Source: JACVRW01 sp963746825 (GTDB lineage: Bacteria; Actinomycetota; Thermoleophilia; Solirubrobacterales; Thermoleophilaceae). From it: a DNA stretch of 64,000 nt. Positions 29,256 to 42,213 of this stretch are shown in pieces. The DNA lies in contig CAVVCU010000005.1 in the NCBI GenBank assembly GCA_963746825.1, positions 186,001 through 250,000 of the forward strand. The letters are read 5' to 3'. Position numbers and translations under genes: made by a program. The notes beneath the pieces are model-generated. The model searched no databases. It was not told the DNA's origin and saw only the letters and a program-made list of their open reading frames with translations. How positions within the stretch are numbered: position 1 is the first letter of the stretch; every line of letters begins with the position of its first letter.

Positions 29256-30301
29256 TGCCCGAAGGACCAGTCGACGAACGCCTTGCTCCGCATTCCCCGC
29301 AGCGCGCCGGCCAGCGCGCGCGGCGCCACGCGCGGCACGAGCCGCTGAGTGGCCAGCATCGCGCGGAACTTCCAGTCGTGCGCGGCCGAGAAGTCCCCGT
29401 ACCGGGTCAGCGCCTCGGCGACCGTCGCTCGGCCCTCCACGACCGCGCGCAGCTCGCGCCCGCACGCGATGCCGAAGTAGAGGGCCGTGCGGATGCCCTC
29501 GGCGGTGAGTGGAAGGCAGTGCCCGGCCGAGTCGCCGACGAAGAACACCCCGTCCTCGGTGGCCGGGCGCAGCCGGTGGGGGATCCAGTTGCCCTGGTAG
29601 CGCACCGGCTCGCGCTCGAGGTCCTCGGCCAGCATCACGGTGGTGTCCTTGACGTGGAAGCGCGGGTCGAAGGATCCGACCCCGATGCGCGTCTCCTTGC
29701 CCGCGGGAAAGCTCCAGCCGTATCCGGCCGGGACGTAGCGGCGGTCGATCCAGATCTCGAGCTCGTCGCCGGCACCCCAGGGATGCACCTCGAGCCCGCG
29801 GGAGAGCGGGGCATCGGGGGGCTGATAGCTACCGCCGAGCACCCGCCGCCAGCCGAGACCGTCGATCACCAGCGGGGCGCTCAGGTCGCCGCGGTCGGTG
29901 TGGACGGTGTCGCCGCTGCGGCCGTTGACCTTGGCCGTCTCGAACTCGGCGTCGCAGCTCTCCCAGAGCAGCGAACAGAGCTCGGGGTAGTCGAAGGTGG
30001 AGAACGTCCAGGGCAGCTCGAGCGCCGAGCTGCCGTGCGGCGTGTGCACCACCAGGCGCGGGAAGGTCTGGCGGTGCGCGCCCATCAGCCCCATCGCCCG
30101 CAGCCACTCCGTGGGGATGCCGCAGGCCGAGGTCTGGCGCTCGCCGATCTCGTAACGGTCGAGCACGATCACGCGCGCGCCGGTGCCCGCCAGCTCGCGG
30201 GCAACGGCCAGCCCGGCGAAGCTCGCTCCACAGATCACGGCGTCGAAATCTCCACTCAGCGGAGTGCGCTCGGAGCCTCGTGCGGTGCGTCTGGTCGGCA
30301 T
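29168..30301 (-). CDS. FAD-dependent oxidoreductase, geranylgeranyl reductase family
   Basis: This 377-residue flavoprotein has the ADP-binding fold DAVICGASFAGLAVARELAG (about residues 20-39), the DRYEIGERQTSACG segment typical of the family, the substrate motif region PAGYGWSFPAGKETRIGVG, and the second FAD contact GVFFVGDSAGHCLPLTAEGI. Relatives reduce isoprenoid chains of quinones or lipids, or act as tailoring oxygenases. The ATG at 30301 is preceded by TACATT at the leaderless distance. It is transcribed away from rpsA. Confidence 0.83.
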   Translation of the reverse strand: MPTRRTARGSERTPLSGDFDAVICGASFAGLAVARELAGTGARVIVLDRYEIGERQTSACGIPTEWLRAMGLMGAHRQTFPRLVVHTPHGSSALELPWTFSTFDYPELCSLLWESCDAEFETAKVNGRSGDTVHTDRGDLSAPLVIDGLGWRRVLGGSYQPPDAPLSRGLEVHPWGAGDELEIWIDRRYVPAGYGWSFPAGKETRIGVGSFDPRFHVKDTTVMLAEDLEREPVRYQGNWIPHRLRPATEDGVFFVGDSAGHCLPLTAEGIRTALYFGIACGRELRAVVEGRATVAEALTRYGDFSAAHDWKFRAMLATQRLVPRVAPRALAGALRGMRSKAFVDWSFGHYLAIAPPEFAMPGPPARPRSRTAERAAA

Positions 30302-30307
30302 CAGCGC

Positions 30308-30313
30308 AATGTA
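30308..30313 (-). promoter_or_regulatory. -10 element of the flavoprotein gene, leaderless type
   Basis: The minus strand reads TACATT, four of six matches to TATAAT, with exactly 6 bases before the ATG at 30301. No ribosome binding site is visible, and no clear -35 element. Confidence 0.45.
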
Positions 30314-30331
30314 GCTACCCTTGCAGCCTCA

Positions 30332-31831
30332 GTGCCGGATACTCAGACCCTTACGGAACCCAGAACCGTCGAGGGCTCGGGCGGAATGCTGCTCGAGATC
30401 GACGGTCAGATCGTCCCTAACTACGACGCAACCATCGTCCCCTTCGAGGAAGGCGACGTCGTGTCCGGACGCGTCGTCCAGATCGACCAAGACGAGGTCC
30501 TGGTCGACATCGGGTACAAGAGCGAGGGGGTCATCCTCCTCAACGAGCTCTCGATCCGGAAGTCGGTCGATCCTCACGACGAGGTCGAGATGGGCGAGGA
30601 GGTCGACGCCCTCGTCCTCACAAAGGAGGACCAGGACGGCCGCCTGCTGCTCTCCAAGAAGCGCGCTCGCTTCGAGAAGGCGTGGCGCAAGATCGAGGCC
30701 GCCGCCGAGTCGGGCGAGCCGGTCGAGGGCAGCGTGATCGAGGTAGTCAAGGGCGGGCTCATCATCGATCTGGGGGTGCGCGGCTTCCTGCCCGCCTCGC
30801 TGGTCGACATCCGGCGCGTTCAGAACCTCGACGAGTTCCTCGGCACCAAGATCGAGTGCAAGGTCATCGAGCTCAACCGCTCGCGCAACAACGTCGTGCT
30901 CTCGCGCCGCGCGGTGCTCGAGGAGGAGCGCAAGGAGGTCCGCCAGCAGATCCTGGACCGCCTGCAGCCCGGCATGATCGTCGAGGGCGCGATCTCCAAC
31001 ATCGTCGACTTCGGCGCCTTCGTCGACCTCGACGGCATCGACGGCCTGATCCACATCTCCGAGCTTTCCTGGTCGCACGTCAACCACCCGTCCGAGATCC
31101 TCGCCATCGGGGACGTGGTCCCGGTCAAGGTGCTCGACATCGACCGCGACCGCCAGCGCATCTCCCTCGGCCTCAAGCAGACCCAGGAGGACCCGTGGCA
31201 GCGGGTCATCAACACCTACCGCGTGGGCGACGAGCTCGAGGGGAAGGTCACCAAGGTCGTGACCTTCGGCTCCTTCGTGGAGATCATGGACGGCGTCGAG
31301 GGGCTCGTGCACATCTCCGAGCTGGCCCACCACCACGTCGAGAACCCGCGCGAGATCCTCGAGCCGGGCCAGGACGTGCGCGTGAAGATCCTCGAGATCG
31401 ACTCCGAGCGCCGCCGCCTCTCGCTGAGCGTGAAGCGCGTGGCCGAGCAGCTGGCGCACATCAAGTCGGCCACCGAGGCCGGCGCCGCGGCGCAGAGCGC
31501 TTCGGAGGAGATCGGCGACGTACCCGACCTCGGCCTGTCGGAGGACGTGTTCGCCGGGCCGAGCGTGAGCGGGATCGACGATCTCCGCGCCGCCGTGGCC
31601 GACTTCGGCAGCCCGGCGGAGCTCGAGGACGCCCCTCCGCTCGAGGACGCCCCTCCGCTCGAAGACGCTCCTCCGCTCGAGGACGCACCGGCGCTCGAGG
31701 ACGATCCGGTGGCGGAGTCGCCGGCGGCCCCCGGCGAGGCGGCCGACGATCCGGCGCCCGAGCCGGAGAATGGCGACGCCCCGGCCGAAAGTGGCGAGCC
31801 GGCTCCCGAAGAAGCCTCCGAGCAGCACTAG
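30332..31831 (+). CDS. rpsA: 30S ribosomal protein S1
   Basis: S1 helps mRNA bind the small ribosomal subunit. Four S1/OB domains are visible in the 499 residues: EGDVVSGRVVQIDQDEVLVDIG (about 37-58), a second with GGLIIDLGVRGFLPASLVD, a third with VDFGAFVDLDGIDGLIHISE, and a fourth with VTFGSFVEIMDGVEGLVHISE. The tail of about 130 residues is highly acidic and contains LEDAPP repeats. The GTG at 30332 keeps the leader TQTLTEPRTVEGSGG; an ATG at 30386 directly before LLEIDGQIVPNYDATIVPFE is the alternative. It is undisturbed by frameshifts. Confidence 0.92.
   Translation: MPDTQTLTEPRTVEGSGGMLLEIDGQIVPNYDATIVPFEEGDVVSGRVVQIDQDEVLVDIGYKSEGVILLNELSIRKSVDPHDEVEMGEEVDALVLTKEDQDGRLLLSKKRARFEKAWRKIEAAAESGEPVEGSVIEVVKGGLIIDLGVRGFLPASLVDIRRVQNLDEFLGTKIECKVIELNRSRNNVVLSRRAVLEEERKEVRQQILDRLQPGMIVEGAISNIVDFGAFVDLDGIDGLIHISELSWSHVNHPSEILAIGDVVPVKVLDIDRDRQRISLGLKQTQEDPWQRVINTYRVGDELEGKVTKVVTFGSFVEIMDGVEGLVHISELAHHHVENPREILEPGQDVRVKILEIDSERRRLSLSVKRVAEQLAHIKSATEAGAAAQSASEEIGDVPDLGLSEDVFAGPSVSGIDDLRAAVADFGSPAELEDAPPLEDAPPLEDAPPLEDAPALEDDPVAESPAAPGEAADDPAPEPENGDAPAESGEPAPEEASEQH
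31622..31705 (+). repeat. 18-base tandem repeat in the acidic tail of rpsA
   Basis: The unit CTCGAGGACGCCCCTCCG (LEDAPP) occurs twice exactly (31622-31657), then twice with a few changes (31658-31693), then in part. The copies keep the frame. Such repeats can expand or contract by slippage, so tail length may vary among strains. Confidence 0.85.
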
Positions 31832-31839
31832 GAGGAGCC

Positions 31840-32433
31840 GTGGGGGTCCCGTTCGTGGGCCTCACCGGAGGGCTGGGCGCGGGCAAGTCCGAGGCCCTGC
31901 GCCTGCTGGGCGAGCTGGGCGCGGCCACCCTCTCGACCGACGCCGTGGTTCACGAGCTGCTGGACACGCCCGAGCTGCGCGACCTCGTGTCCGCGCGGCT
32001 GGGGCCCGAAGTCGTTCGAGCGGGCCGCCTCGACCGCCCGGCCATCGCCGAGCGGGTGTTCGGCGACGACGAGGCGCGCGCGTGGCTCGAGGGCGAGCTG
32101 TGGCCCCGGGTGGGCGCTCGGATGACCGCTTGGCGCGCCGGGCTGGAGGGGGCCGATCCCGCGCCGCCGGCGGCCGTGGTGGAGGTGCCGCTGCTCTTCG
32201 AGTCGGGCATGGAGACCGCGTTCGACAAGACGATCGCGGTGGTCGCCGACGAGGCCGTGCGCGCGGAGCGCGCCGGCGGGCGTGGCCACGCCGCCGTGGC
32301 CGAACGCACCGGCCGGCAGCTCAGTCAGGAGGAGAAAAGTCGGAAAGCGGACTTCACGGTGCGAAACCACGGCAGCCTGGATGAGTTGAGAGAGACACTG
32401 TCCCGCCTACTTGGCAAACTCGAAGGCCCGTGA
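31840..32433 (+). CDS. coaE: Dephospho-CoA kinase
   Basis: It catalyses the last step of CoA synthesis, phosphorylating dephospho-CoA. The P-loop is GLTGGLGAGKSEALRLL (about residues 6-22), followed by the DAVVHELL segment with the conserved Asp, VEVPLLFESGME, and a C-terminal RQLSQEEKSRKADFTVRNHG, matching the family end. The 197 residues are normal. GTG at 31840 is preceded by GGAGGAG and lies eight bases after the rpsA stop. Its stop overlaps the next gene, and the three genes form one transcription unit. Confidence 0.9.
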   Translation: MGVPFVGLTGGLGAGKSEALRLLGELGAATLSTDAVVHELLDTPELRDLVSARLGPEVVRAGRLDRPAIAERVFGDDEARAWLEGELWPRVGARMTAWRAGLEGADPAPPAAVVEVPLLFESGMETAFDKTIAVVADEAVRAERAGGRGHAAVAERTGRQLSQEEKSRKADFTVRNHGSLDELRETLSRLLGKLEGP

Positions 32434-33056
32434 GCTCTCACGCCGCCCGCGTCCCCCGGAGCGCCTCGCGCGCGCGAATAAGGCGCCGCCGCCTGGTGGC
32501 CGTGGCCGTGCTCGCCATGCTCGGCGTGGGCGTGGTGGCGGGCATCGGCCGCCTCGACGACGCCGTGCGCGAGGTCATCACGCTGCCCCTGCGCCACGAC
32601 GACATCATCCGCCAGCAGGCGCGCGACAAGCAACTCGACGCCTCGCTGATCGCCGCGGTGATCTACGAGGAGTCGCGCTTCCGCGACCAGACCTCGCACG
32701 CCGGGGCGCGCGGCCTGATGCAGATCACCCCGGACACCGCGGACTTCATCGCCAAGAACTCGGGGGGCTACCGGTTCGAGCAGGAGGACCTCGCCACCCC
32801 GCAGATCAACATCTCCTACGGCGCCTTCTACCTGCGCTACCTGCTCGACCACTACGACGGCCACGAGGCCCCGGCCATCGCGGCCTACAACGCCGGGCTC
32901 ACCAACGCCGACCGCTGGGTGGCGGACGCGGGCGGGGCGGGGGAGTTCGACCCCGCGAGCGACATCCCCTTTCCCGAGACGCGCGCCTACGTGGGCAACG
33001 TGCTCGAGCGCCGCGGCCAGTACCGCGACCACTACGGCAGCGAGCTCGGCCTCTAG
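32430..33056 (+). CDS. Membrane-anchored lytic transglycosylase (SLT domain)
   Basis: The 208-residue protein has a basic N-terminus and one membrane helix (about residues 22-42, LVAVAVLAMLGVGVVAGIG). The SLT domain follows: ASLIAAVIYEESRFRDQ with the catalytic Glu, AGARGLMQITPDTADFIA, and APAIAAYNAGLTNADRWV. It would cleave the glycan strands of peptidoglycan outside the membrane. GTG at 32430 overlaps the coaE stop. The stop lies inside a 14-base palindrome shared with the convergent gene end. Confidence 0.9.
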   Translation: MSSHAARVPRSASRARIRRRRLVAVAVLAMLGVGVVAGIGRLDDAVREVITLPLRHDDIIRQQARDKQLDASLIAAVIYEESRFRDQTSHAGARGLMQITPDTADFIAKNSGGYRFEQEDLATPQINISYGAFYLRYLLDHYDGHEAPAIAAYNAGLTNADRWVADAGGAGEFDPASDIPFPETRAYVGNVLERRGQYRDHYGSELGL

Positions 33057-33062
33057 AGGCCT

Positions 33063-34284
33063 CTAGGAGATCTGCCCGCGGCTGCGCTTGATCGTGGTGT
33101 TGCCGCTCGGATCGCTGACCACGGCCCTCAGCTTGCCCCGGCCGGTGGCCTTGGCAAGCAGCGTGAAGCGCTTGTTGCGGCCGGGCTTGAGGCTCAGCTT
33201 CTTCTTGGTGGTGCCGCCGAGCTTGAGGGTCATGCGCGCGGTTGCGCGCTCGTTGGTGCGAATGGTGCAGCGCAGCTTGCGGCCGCCGATGGCCTTGCAG
33301 GTGAGCTTGACCTTGGGCGGTGTCCGGTCGAAGATCTCGACGGGCTCGGCGATCGAGGGGTGCTCGTCACCGAGGTCGGACCGCAGCGCGCCGAGTCGCA
33401 CCAGCGAGCCGCTGCCCAGGCTGAAGCGATAGATCTCGGTGTCGCCGAGCTCCGTGATCCGCTTGGTCAGCAGGAGTGAGGAGCCGTTGGGCGCGGGGGC
33501 CGGGTCGTAGGTGTCGAGCCCGGCGCTGAGCACGGGGGCGTCGATCAGGCGGTTCTCGGTGCGGCTGTAGAGCTGTACGTCGCGCTCGCGCAGGATGACG
33601 CGTCCCGTCTCGAAGCCGATCAGCGAGCCGTTGCCCGACATGTAGGGGTGGGTCTGGTCGCCGTCGGTGGGCAGGCCCGGGGTGGGGAGCAGCGACACGG
33701 TCCCGGTGGTCTCCAGGGCGCTCAGGTCCGCGACGTAGATGTCGTCGCCGTTGACCGGGATGCGGCTCGAGGAGAAGGCGAGCAGGCGGCCGTTGTCGCT
33801 CAGCGAGGGGCTGTCCTCCGCCTCGCCGGACTGCACCGGCGCCGGCAGCGGAAGCATGCGCTTGGCCACCGTGTCGTAGAGATAGATGGCGCTTGGATCG
33901 CCGGCGGCCTGGCCCTGGGAGGAGAAGGTGACGTAGTGGCCGTCGCCCGACAGCCGCGGATCGGACACGCACGCCCCGGTCTCGATTCCAGGCAGCGACA
34001 GCTTCTTGCCGGTGCGCAGGTCGCGCACGACGACCCTGCCGCAGCCCGAGCCGCCGCGCTGCTGGTAGGCCACGAAGCGCCCGTTGGAGGAGATCGAGGG
34101 CTCGTCGCCACGGTCCAGGCGGCGCAGGCCCGTGAAGCTGTCCCAGTACATCACGTCGAAGCCGCGCTGGAAGACGATGGCCGTGCCGGTCAGAGGCTTC
34201 GGCGCCGCGGCCGCCGCGGCGGCCGGGACCAGCAGCGACACGATCAGGACGGACAGGAAGCGAGAGACGGCGCGGAAGGGTCAT
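33063..34284 (-). CDS. Secreted TolB/WD40-like beta-propeller protein (frameshift in signal peptide)
   Basis: The body contains repeated PD40-type blades: GDEPSISSNGRFVAYQQ, SDPRLSGDGHYVTFSSQG, DSPSLSDNGRLLAFSSSR, THPYMSGNGSLIGFETG and YDPAPAPNGSSLLLTKR. A C-terminal domain of about 90 basic residues (KVKLTCKAIGGRKLRCTIRT) resembles the Ig-like cell-surface modules of actinobacterial exported proteins. The blade frame opens at a GTG (34241) inside the signal peptide. An ATG at 34284 reading MTLPRRLS joins FLSVLIVSLLVPAAAAA if one C is dropped, giving a proper signal peptide. It is probably exported; the function is unknown. Confidence 0.77.
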
Positions 34285-34457
34285 GCCCGAGGAAATCGAC
34301 CGGGCGCCGCGGATCTTTACCGGCTGCAGCACGGCGGCCACGCTAAAACGGAAACGGGTAGCTGTCAAGCGCATATAGTGATATGCCTATCTACATGCCA
34401 TCACGTTCCCTTCACGACCTTCAGATTCCGAGCAGGCGGCCGACTAGCAGGAGCACT
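34285..34457. other. Divergent intergenic region, 173 bases
   Basis: The stretch lies between the start of the propeller gene and the RTX-like gene. Its middle (34365-34400) is AT-rich for this genome and contains TATAGT at 34374-34379 on the plus strand, a plausible -10 element, but no convincing -35 element. No coding sequence or RNA structure is evident. Confidence 0.4.
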
Positions 34458-35519
34458 ATGAGCTCTTCCCGCCTCCTCCTCGCCAGCTTTCTCGCCGGAC
34501 TCACGTGTGCGGCGGCCGCCGCACCCGCCGGCGCCGTGACCGCCGAGATCTCGGGCAGCACCCTGCTCGTGAGGGGCGGTGAGACCTCCGAGCGGATCCT
34601 CGTGGGGCACCGCACGGGCTTCGACGGGGCGCAGTCCTACACCGTGTCCGCGTTCGGCCCGAACGGCGGGGAGCGCATGGTCGTGGTTCCCGGAGCGGGC
34701 TGCGCGCCCTCGGTGTTCGGGGTCGACAACGACGACGTGGGCATGGCCATCTGCGCCCCGCAGGCCGTCCAGTCCGTGCTGATCGAGGGCCTGGGCGGAA
34801 ACGACGAGCTGCAGATCGAGCACGAGACGGCTCTCACGCCGCGCACCAACAAGATCGTGGTACCCGTGCGCCTCGAGGGCGGAGCGGGGGCCGACGAGCT
34901 CTATCCCGACAGCGGGCCGACCGTGGCCAACGGGGGGTCCGGCAGCGACACCATCGACCGCCGCTGCGGCCCGGGAGCGGCGACGCTCACCGGCGGAACC
35001 GGCAACGACGGCATCTCGGCGTGCGCCCCGGACACCGGCGACCAGGCCGGCGGGCCGGTGAAGATCATCTCTGGCGGCCCCGGCGTGGACATTCTCAACG
35101 GCAGCGACGGCAGGGACAGGATCACCGGTGGAGCCGGCCAGGACACCATCAGCGGGTTCGCGGGGGCCGACCGGGTGGACGCCGGCGCCGGGCCCGACCT
35201 GGTGCTCGGCGGCGAAGGCGACGACCGCCTGCTCGGCCGCGCCGGCAACGACGGGCTGATGGACTTCGAGGGCGACAACGTGATGATCGGCGCGGCCGGC
35301 AGGGACACATTCAGCGCCATCAGCAACGACGGCTCCGCGGCCACGGGCTCGTCGCGCCTGTCCGGCGGCGCCGGCGGCGACTCATTCCTGATCCGCAACG
35401 GGCGCCGCGACCGCGCCTCGGGCGGTCCCGGGCGAGACCTGGCGCAGGTCAACAGCAGCGACGTGCTCCGGTCGATCGAGGACATCGTCCGGCGAACCCC
35501 GCGCTTCCCGGGTCTGTAA
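34458..35519 (+). CDS. Secreted calcium-binding RTX-like repeat protein
   Basis: The 353-residue protein has a signal peptide (about residues 5-27, LLLASFLAGLTCAAAAAPAG). The second half contains hemolysin-type nonapeptides of the form GGxGxDxI/L: GGAGADELYP, GGSGSDTIDR, GGTGNDGISA, GGPGVDILNG, GGAGQDTISG, GAGPDLVLGGEGDDRLLG and GGAGGDSFLI. These build a parallel beta-roll that binds calcium between turns. No toxin or enzyme domain is attached. ATG at 34458 follows an AGGAGC site. A surface or matrix role is likely. Confidence 0.85.
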   Translation: MSSSRLLLASFLAGLTCAAAAAPAGAVTAEISGSTLLVRGGETSERILVGHRTGFDGAQSYTVSAFGPNGGERMVVVPGAGCAPSVFGVDNDDVGMAICAPQAVQSVLIEGLGGNDELQIEHETALTPRTNKIVVPVRLEGGAGADELYPDSGPTVANGGSGSDTIDRRCGPGAATLTGGTGNDGISACAPDTGDQAGGPVKIISGGPGVDILNGSDGRDRITGGAGQDTISGFAGADRVDAGAGPDLVLGGEGDDRLLGRAGNDGLMDFEGDNVMIGAAGRDTFSAISNDGSAATGSSRLSGGAGGDSFLIRNGRRDRASGGPGRDLAQVNSSDVLRSIEDIVRRTPRFPGL

Positions 35520-35575
35520 AGAGTGCGTTACGCCAGTGGCGCCGCTCGGCCCTGTGCGGGTAGGGTGGCGCTGCC

Positions 35576-37167
35576 TTGTCCGACGGGTACGTGTCATCAC
35601 GCCGCGGCTTCGTTGCCGGAGCCGGCGGCCTCGCGCTGGCCACAGCCATGGGCGGCGCCAGCGCCTTCTGCTCAGGACCGGCCCCGCCGCAAGCCCTCGC
35701 TGAAGGGCGGGGAGTTCGCCGAGGGTGTGCTCTCGGGCGACCCGACGCCCGACGCGATCACGCTCTGGACGCGGCTTAGCGACGTGGAGGGCAGCGGCAC
35801 CGTTGAGCTCGAGGTGGCGCGCGACCGCGACTTCCGGCGCGTCGTGGCGCGCGACCTGATTCGCACCTCGGGCGCGTCGGCGTGGTCGGTGAAGGCGCGC
35901 CTCGCCGGCCTCGATCCCTACGAGCAGTACTGGTATCGCTTCTCCACGCGCGGCTCCGAGAGCCCGGTCGGGCGCTTTCGCACCGCGCTCCCGCCCGATT
36001 CGCGCGAGCCCGTGCGCTTTGCCTTCTTCTCCTGCCAGGACTACACGTTCGGCTACTTCAACGCCCACGCGCTGCTGGCCCGCGAGGACGTCGACTTCGT
36101 GGTGAACCTGGGCGACTACATCTACGCCGAGGCCTACTACACCCCCGGCGACGCGTTCGCCGCCGTGCGGGCCGACCCGATCGGCTACGCGCAGACGGTC
36201 GAGCAGTACCGGGCCAAGTACGCCCTCTACCGCTCCGAGGCGCCGCTGCGCAAGGTGCACGCCAAGTTCCCGATGATCTCGATCTGGGACGACCACGAGG
36301 TGATCGACAACTACGCCGGCGGTGCGGGCCCCACCGGTGGCCTCACGCCGGACAAGCTCTACACGGAGGCCCGCAGGGCGGCGGCCTACCGGGCCTACTT
36401 CGAGAGCATGCCGACCTTCGCGGCCAAGCGCGGCACCAACCGCATCTACCGCGCCCTGCGCTTCGGGCGCACCGTCGACCTGATCCTGCCCGACCAGCGC
36501 CAGTACCGCGCCGACCAGCCCTGCGGGGACGAGCAGCGTCGGCCCCGCCTGCCCCGAGCTCGACCAGCCGCGCACCTTCCTGGGGCGCAGGCAGATGGGC
36601 TTCGTGAAGAAGCGCCTGGCCTCCTCGCCCGCGGCGTGGAAGGTGATGGCCAACCAGGTGATGGTCATGCCGACGATCTATCCCGGCGGGGACTACATCG
36701 GCTTCGACTCGTGGCAGGGCTACCCGCAGGAGCGCCGCGAGCTGCTCCAGCACATCAAGCGCAAGAAGGTCGAGGACGTGGTGTTCGTGACCGGCGACAT
36801 CCACACCTTCATCGCCGGCGACGTGCGCCTCAACAACGAGGACAAGAGGCCGCTGGCCACGGAGTTCGTCGGCGGCTCGATCTCCTCTCCCGGCCTCGGC
36901 GAGGGCGGCGGCGGCATCCTGCCCGGCGCCAACCCCCTCGAGCCGAACACCCCTCAGTCGATCATCGACATCCTCAAGGACACCAATCCCTGGGCCGTCG
37001 ATGCCGACTTCGACCACCACGGCTACGGCCTGGTCGAGGCCTCGCAGAAGGGCTTCAAGTGCACGCTGCGGCGCACTGAGACGGTCAAGCGCCGCTCGGC
37101 CAAGGCGCTGCCCGACAGGCGCTTCACCTACCGCATCGGGCGCGGCCAGCCCAGCCTGCTGGACTGA
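35576..37167 (+). CDS. phoD: PhoD-like alkaline phosphatase/phosphodiesterase (two frameshifts)
   Basis: PhoD enzymes are Tat-exported calcium/iron phosphatases. The N-terminus (TTG at 35576) has a Tat signal, SSRRGFVAGAGGLALATA. After one extra base near 35668 the second frame carries the PhoD_N domain (GVLSGDPTPDAITLWTRLS) and the metallophosphatase core: FAFFSCQDYTFGYFNAH, VNLGDYIYAE and IWDDHEVIDNYAG. A second extra base near 36530 leads to SVGPACPELDQPRTFLG and then WKVMANQVMVMP, FVTGDIHTFIAGDV and a terminal THR-rich domain. Restored length is about 529 residues. It releases phosphate from organic esters outside the cell. Confidence 0.88.
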
Positions 37168-37171
37168 GCCC

Positions 37172-39073
<1,902 letters not shown>

Positions 39074-39125
39074 GAGCTCTCCATGGTCACATACGTCGTG
39101 GCCTCAACGGGTAGACCCGGAGAGG

Positions 39126-40100
39126 GTGGATCAGGAGGCTCGCCTACAGAGACGCGAGAACGCGCGCCAGGCCGTGCGCCGCAGGCGGCGGGTGGCGTTG
39201 GGCATCGTGCTCGCGGTGGCGGCGCTGGTCGTGTTCGTCGTCGTGGGCGCCGGGGCGCTGCTCGACGGTGACGGCGAGGACACGCAGGCGGACGCGGACG
39301 GCGAGAGCCGACCGCCGACCCTGCCGCGGGGCGGCCGCGAGCTCTTTCCCAAGCAGACCGTGGTGGCCTTCTACGGCGCGCCCCAGGCCCGCGAGCTCGG
39401 CACCCTCGGCATCGGAAGCCCCCAGAAGGCGGCGCGCCGCCTGGAGCGCCAGGCGCGCGACTACGCGCAGCCCGGACGCCCGGTGCTGCCGGCCTTCGAG
39501 CTGATCTCGACGATCGTGCAGAGCGACCCGGGCGACGACGGCGACCATGCCATGCGCCAGGAGCCGAAGGTGATCTCGCGCTACCTGCGGGCCGCGCGGC
39601 GCAACGACATGCTGTTGATCCTCGACATCCAGCCGGGGTACGCGGGTTTCCTCGACGAGGTGAAGGCGCTGCGGCGCTTCCTGCTGGAGCCCGACGTATC
39701 GGTGGCGCTCGACCCGGAGTGGAGCATGGACCCTCCGGCGCTCCCGGGCCAGGAGATCGGCTCCACCGACGCCGCCACCATCAACCGGGTGTCGGCCTAC
39801 CTGTCGCGGATCGTGCGTGAGAACCGGCTGCCCGAGAAGCTGCTCGTGGTGCACCGCTTCACCGAGGAGATGATCGAGAACGAGGCCGCGCTCAAGGAGT
39901 ACCCGGGCGTCGCGCTGACCGTCAACGTGGACGGCTTCGGCGACCGGCCCAACAAGATCTCCAAGTACCGGAGCTTCGCGCGCGGCCGCCGCAACCGCCA
40001 CCACGGCTTCAAGCTCTTCTACGAGGAGGACACCAACCTGATGGCGCCCAAGCGCGTGCTCGCTCTCCGCCCTCCGCCCTCGCTCGTGGTCTACGAGTAG
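39126..40100 (+). CDS. Membrane-anchored conserved protein of unknown function
   Basis: The 324-residue product has a basic N-terminus and one membrane helix (about residues 24-48, ALGIVLAVAALVVFVVVGAG), then an acidic linker and an external domain of about 250 residues. Recurrent motifs are VVAFYGAPQARELGTLG, LISTIVQSDPGDDGDHAM, LLILDIQPGYAGFLDEVKAL, VALDPEWSMDPPALPGQEIG and LLVVHRFTEEMI. Alternating strands and helices with conserved Asp and Glu suggest a TIM-barrel-like fold, perhaps a glycoside hydrolase relative, but I cannot name the family. GTG at 39126 follows CGGAGAGG. The gene lies directly upstream of uvrB. Confidence 0.72.
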   Translation: MDQEARLQRRENARQAVRRRRRVALGIVLAVAALVVFVVVGAGALLDGDGEDTQADADGESRPPTLPRGGRELFPKQTVVAFYGAPQARELGTLGIGSPQKAARRLERQARDYAQPGRPVLPAFELISTIVQSDPGDDGDHAMRQEPKVISRYLRAARRNDMLLILDIQPGYAGFLDEVKALRRFLLEPDVSVALDPEWSMDPPALPGQEIGSTDAATINRVSAYLSRIVRENRLPEKLLVVHRFTEEMIENEAALKEYPGVALTVNVDGFGDRPNKISKYRSFARGRRNRHHGFKLFYEEDTNLMAPKRVLALRPPPSLVVYE

Positions 40101-40113
40101 CCGCGCCCGGCGC

Positions 40114-40119
40114 TAATCT
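40114..40119 (+). promoter_or_regulatory. -10 element of uvrB, leaderless type
   Basis: TAATCT lies exactly 6 bases before the GTG of uvrB, with no ribosome binding site between. No GAAC-N4-GTTC LexA palindrome is visible here, unlike upstream of uvrA. Confidence 0.45.
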
Positions 40120-40125
40120 CGAAAC

Positions 40126-42129
<2,004 letters not shown>

Positions 42130-42201
42130 TTTCGCTCCGGCCCGGGCAAGCCCGTGCCCTCGCGCAAGGCGGAAATTCGCAGGCCGACCGCACAATGCGG
42201 T

Positions 42202-42207
42202 TAGGAT
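42202..42207 (+). promoter_or_regulatory. -10 element of the copper protein gene at 42214, leaderless type
   Basis: TAGGAT (four of six matches to TATAAT) ends 6 bases before the ATG. No ribosome binding site or clear -35 element is present. Confidence 0.45.
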
Positions 42208-42213
42208 GATCTG

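Noticed and set aside
31622..31705. CRISPR-like repeats
   Set aside because: The units are 18 bases, contiguous without spacers, in frame, and encode LEDAPP.
34458..35519. RTX toxin
   Set aside because: Only calcium-binding repeats and a signal peptide are present. There is no toxin, protease or lipase domain and no type I secretion gene nearby.
11400..36540. Programmed ribosomal frameshifting in the broken genes
   Set aside because: The sites share no slippery heptamer or downstream pseudoknot pattern, most are +1 in plain G or C pairs, and the affected genes are unrelated. Sequence error explains them better.
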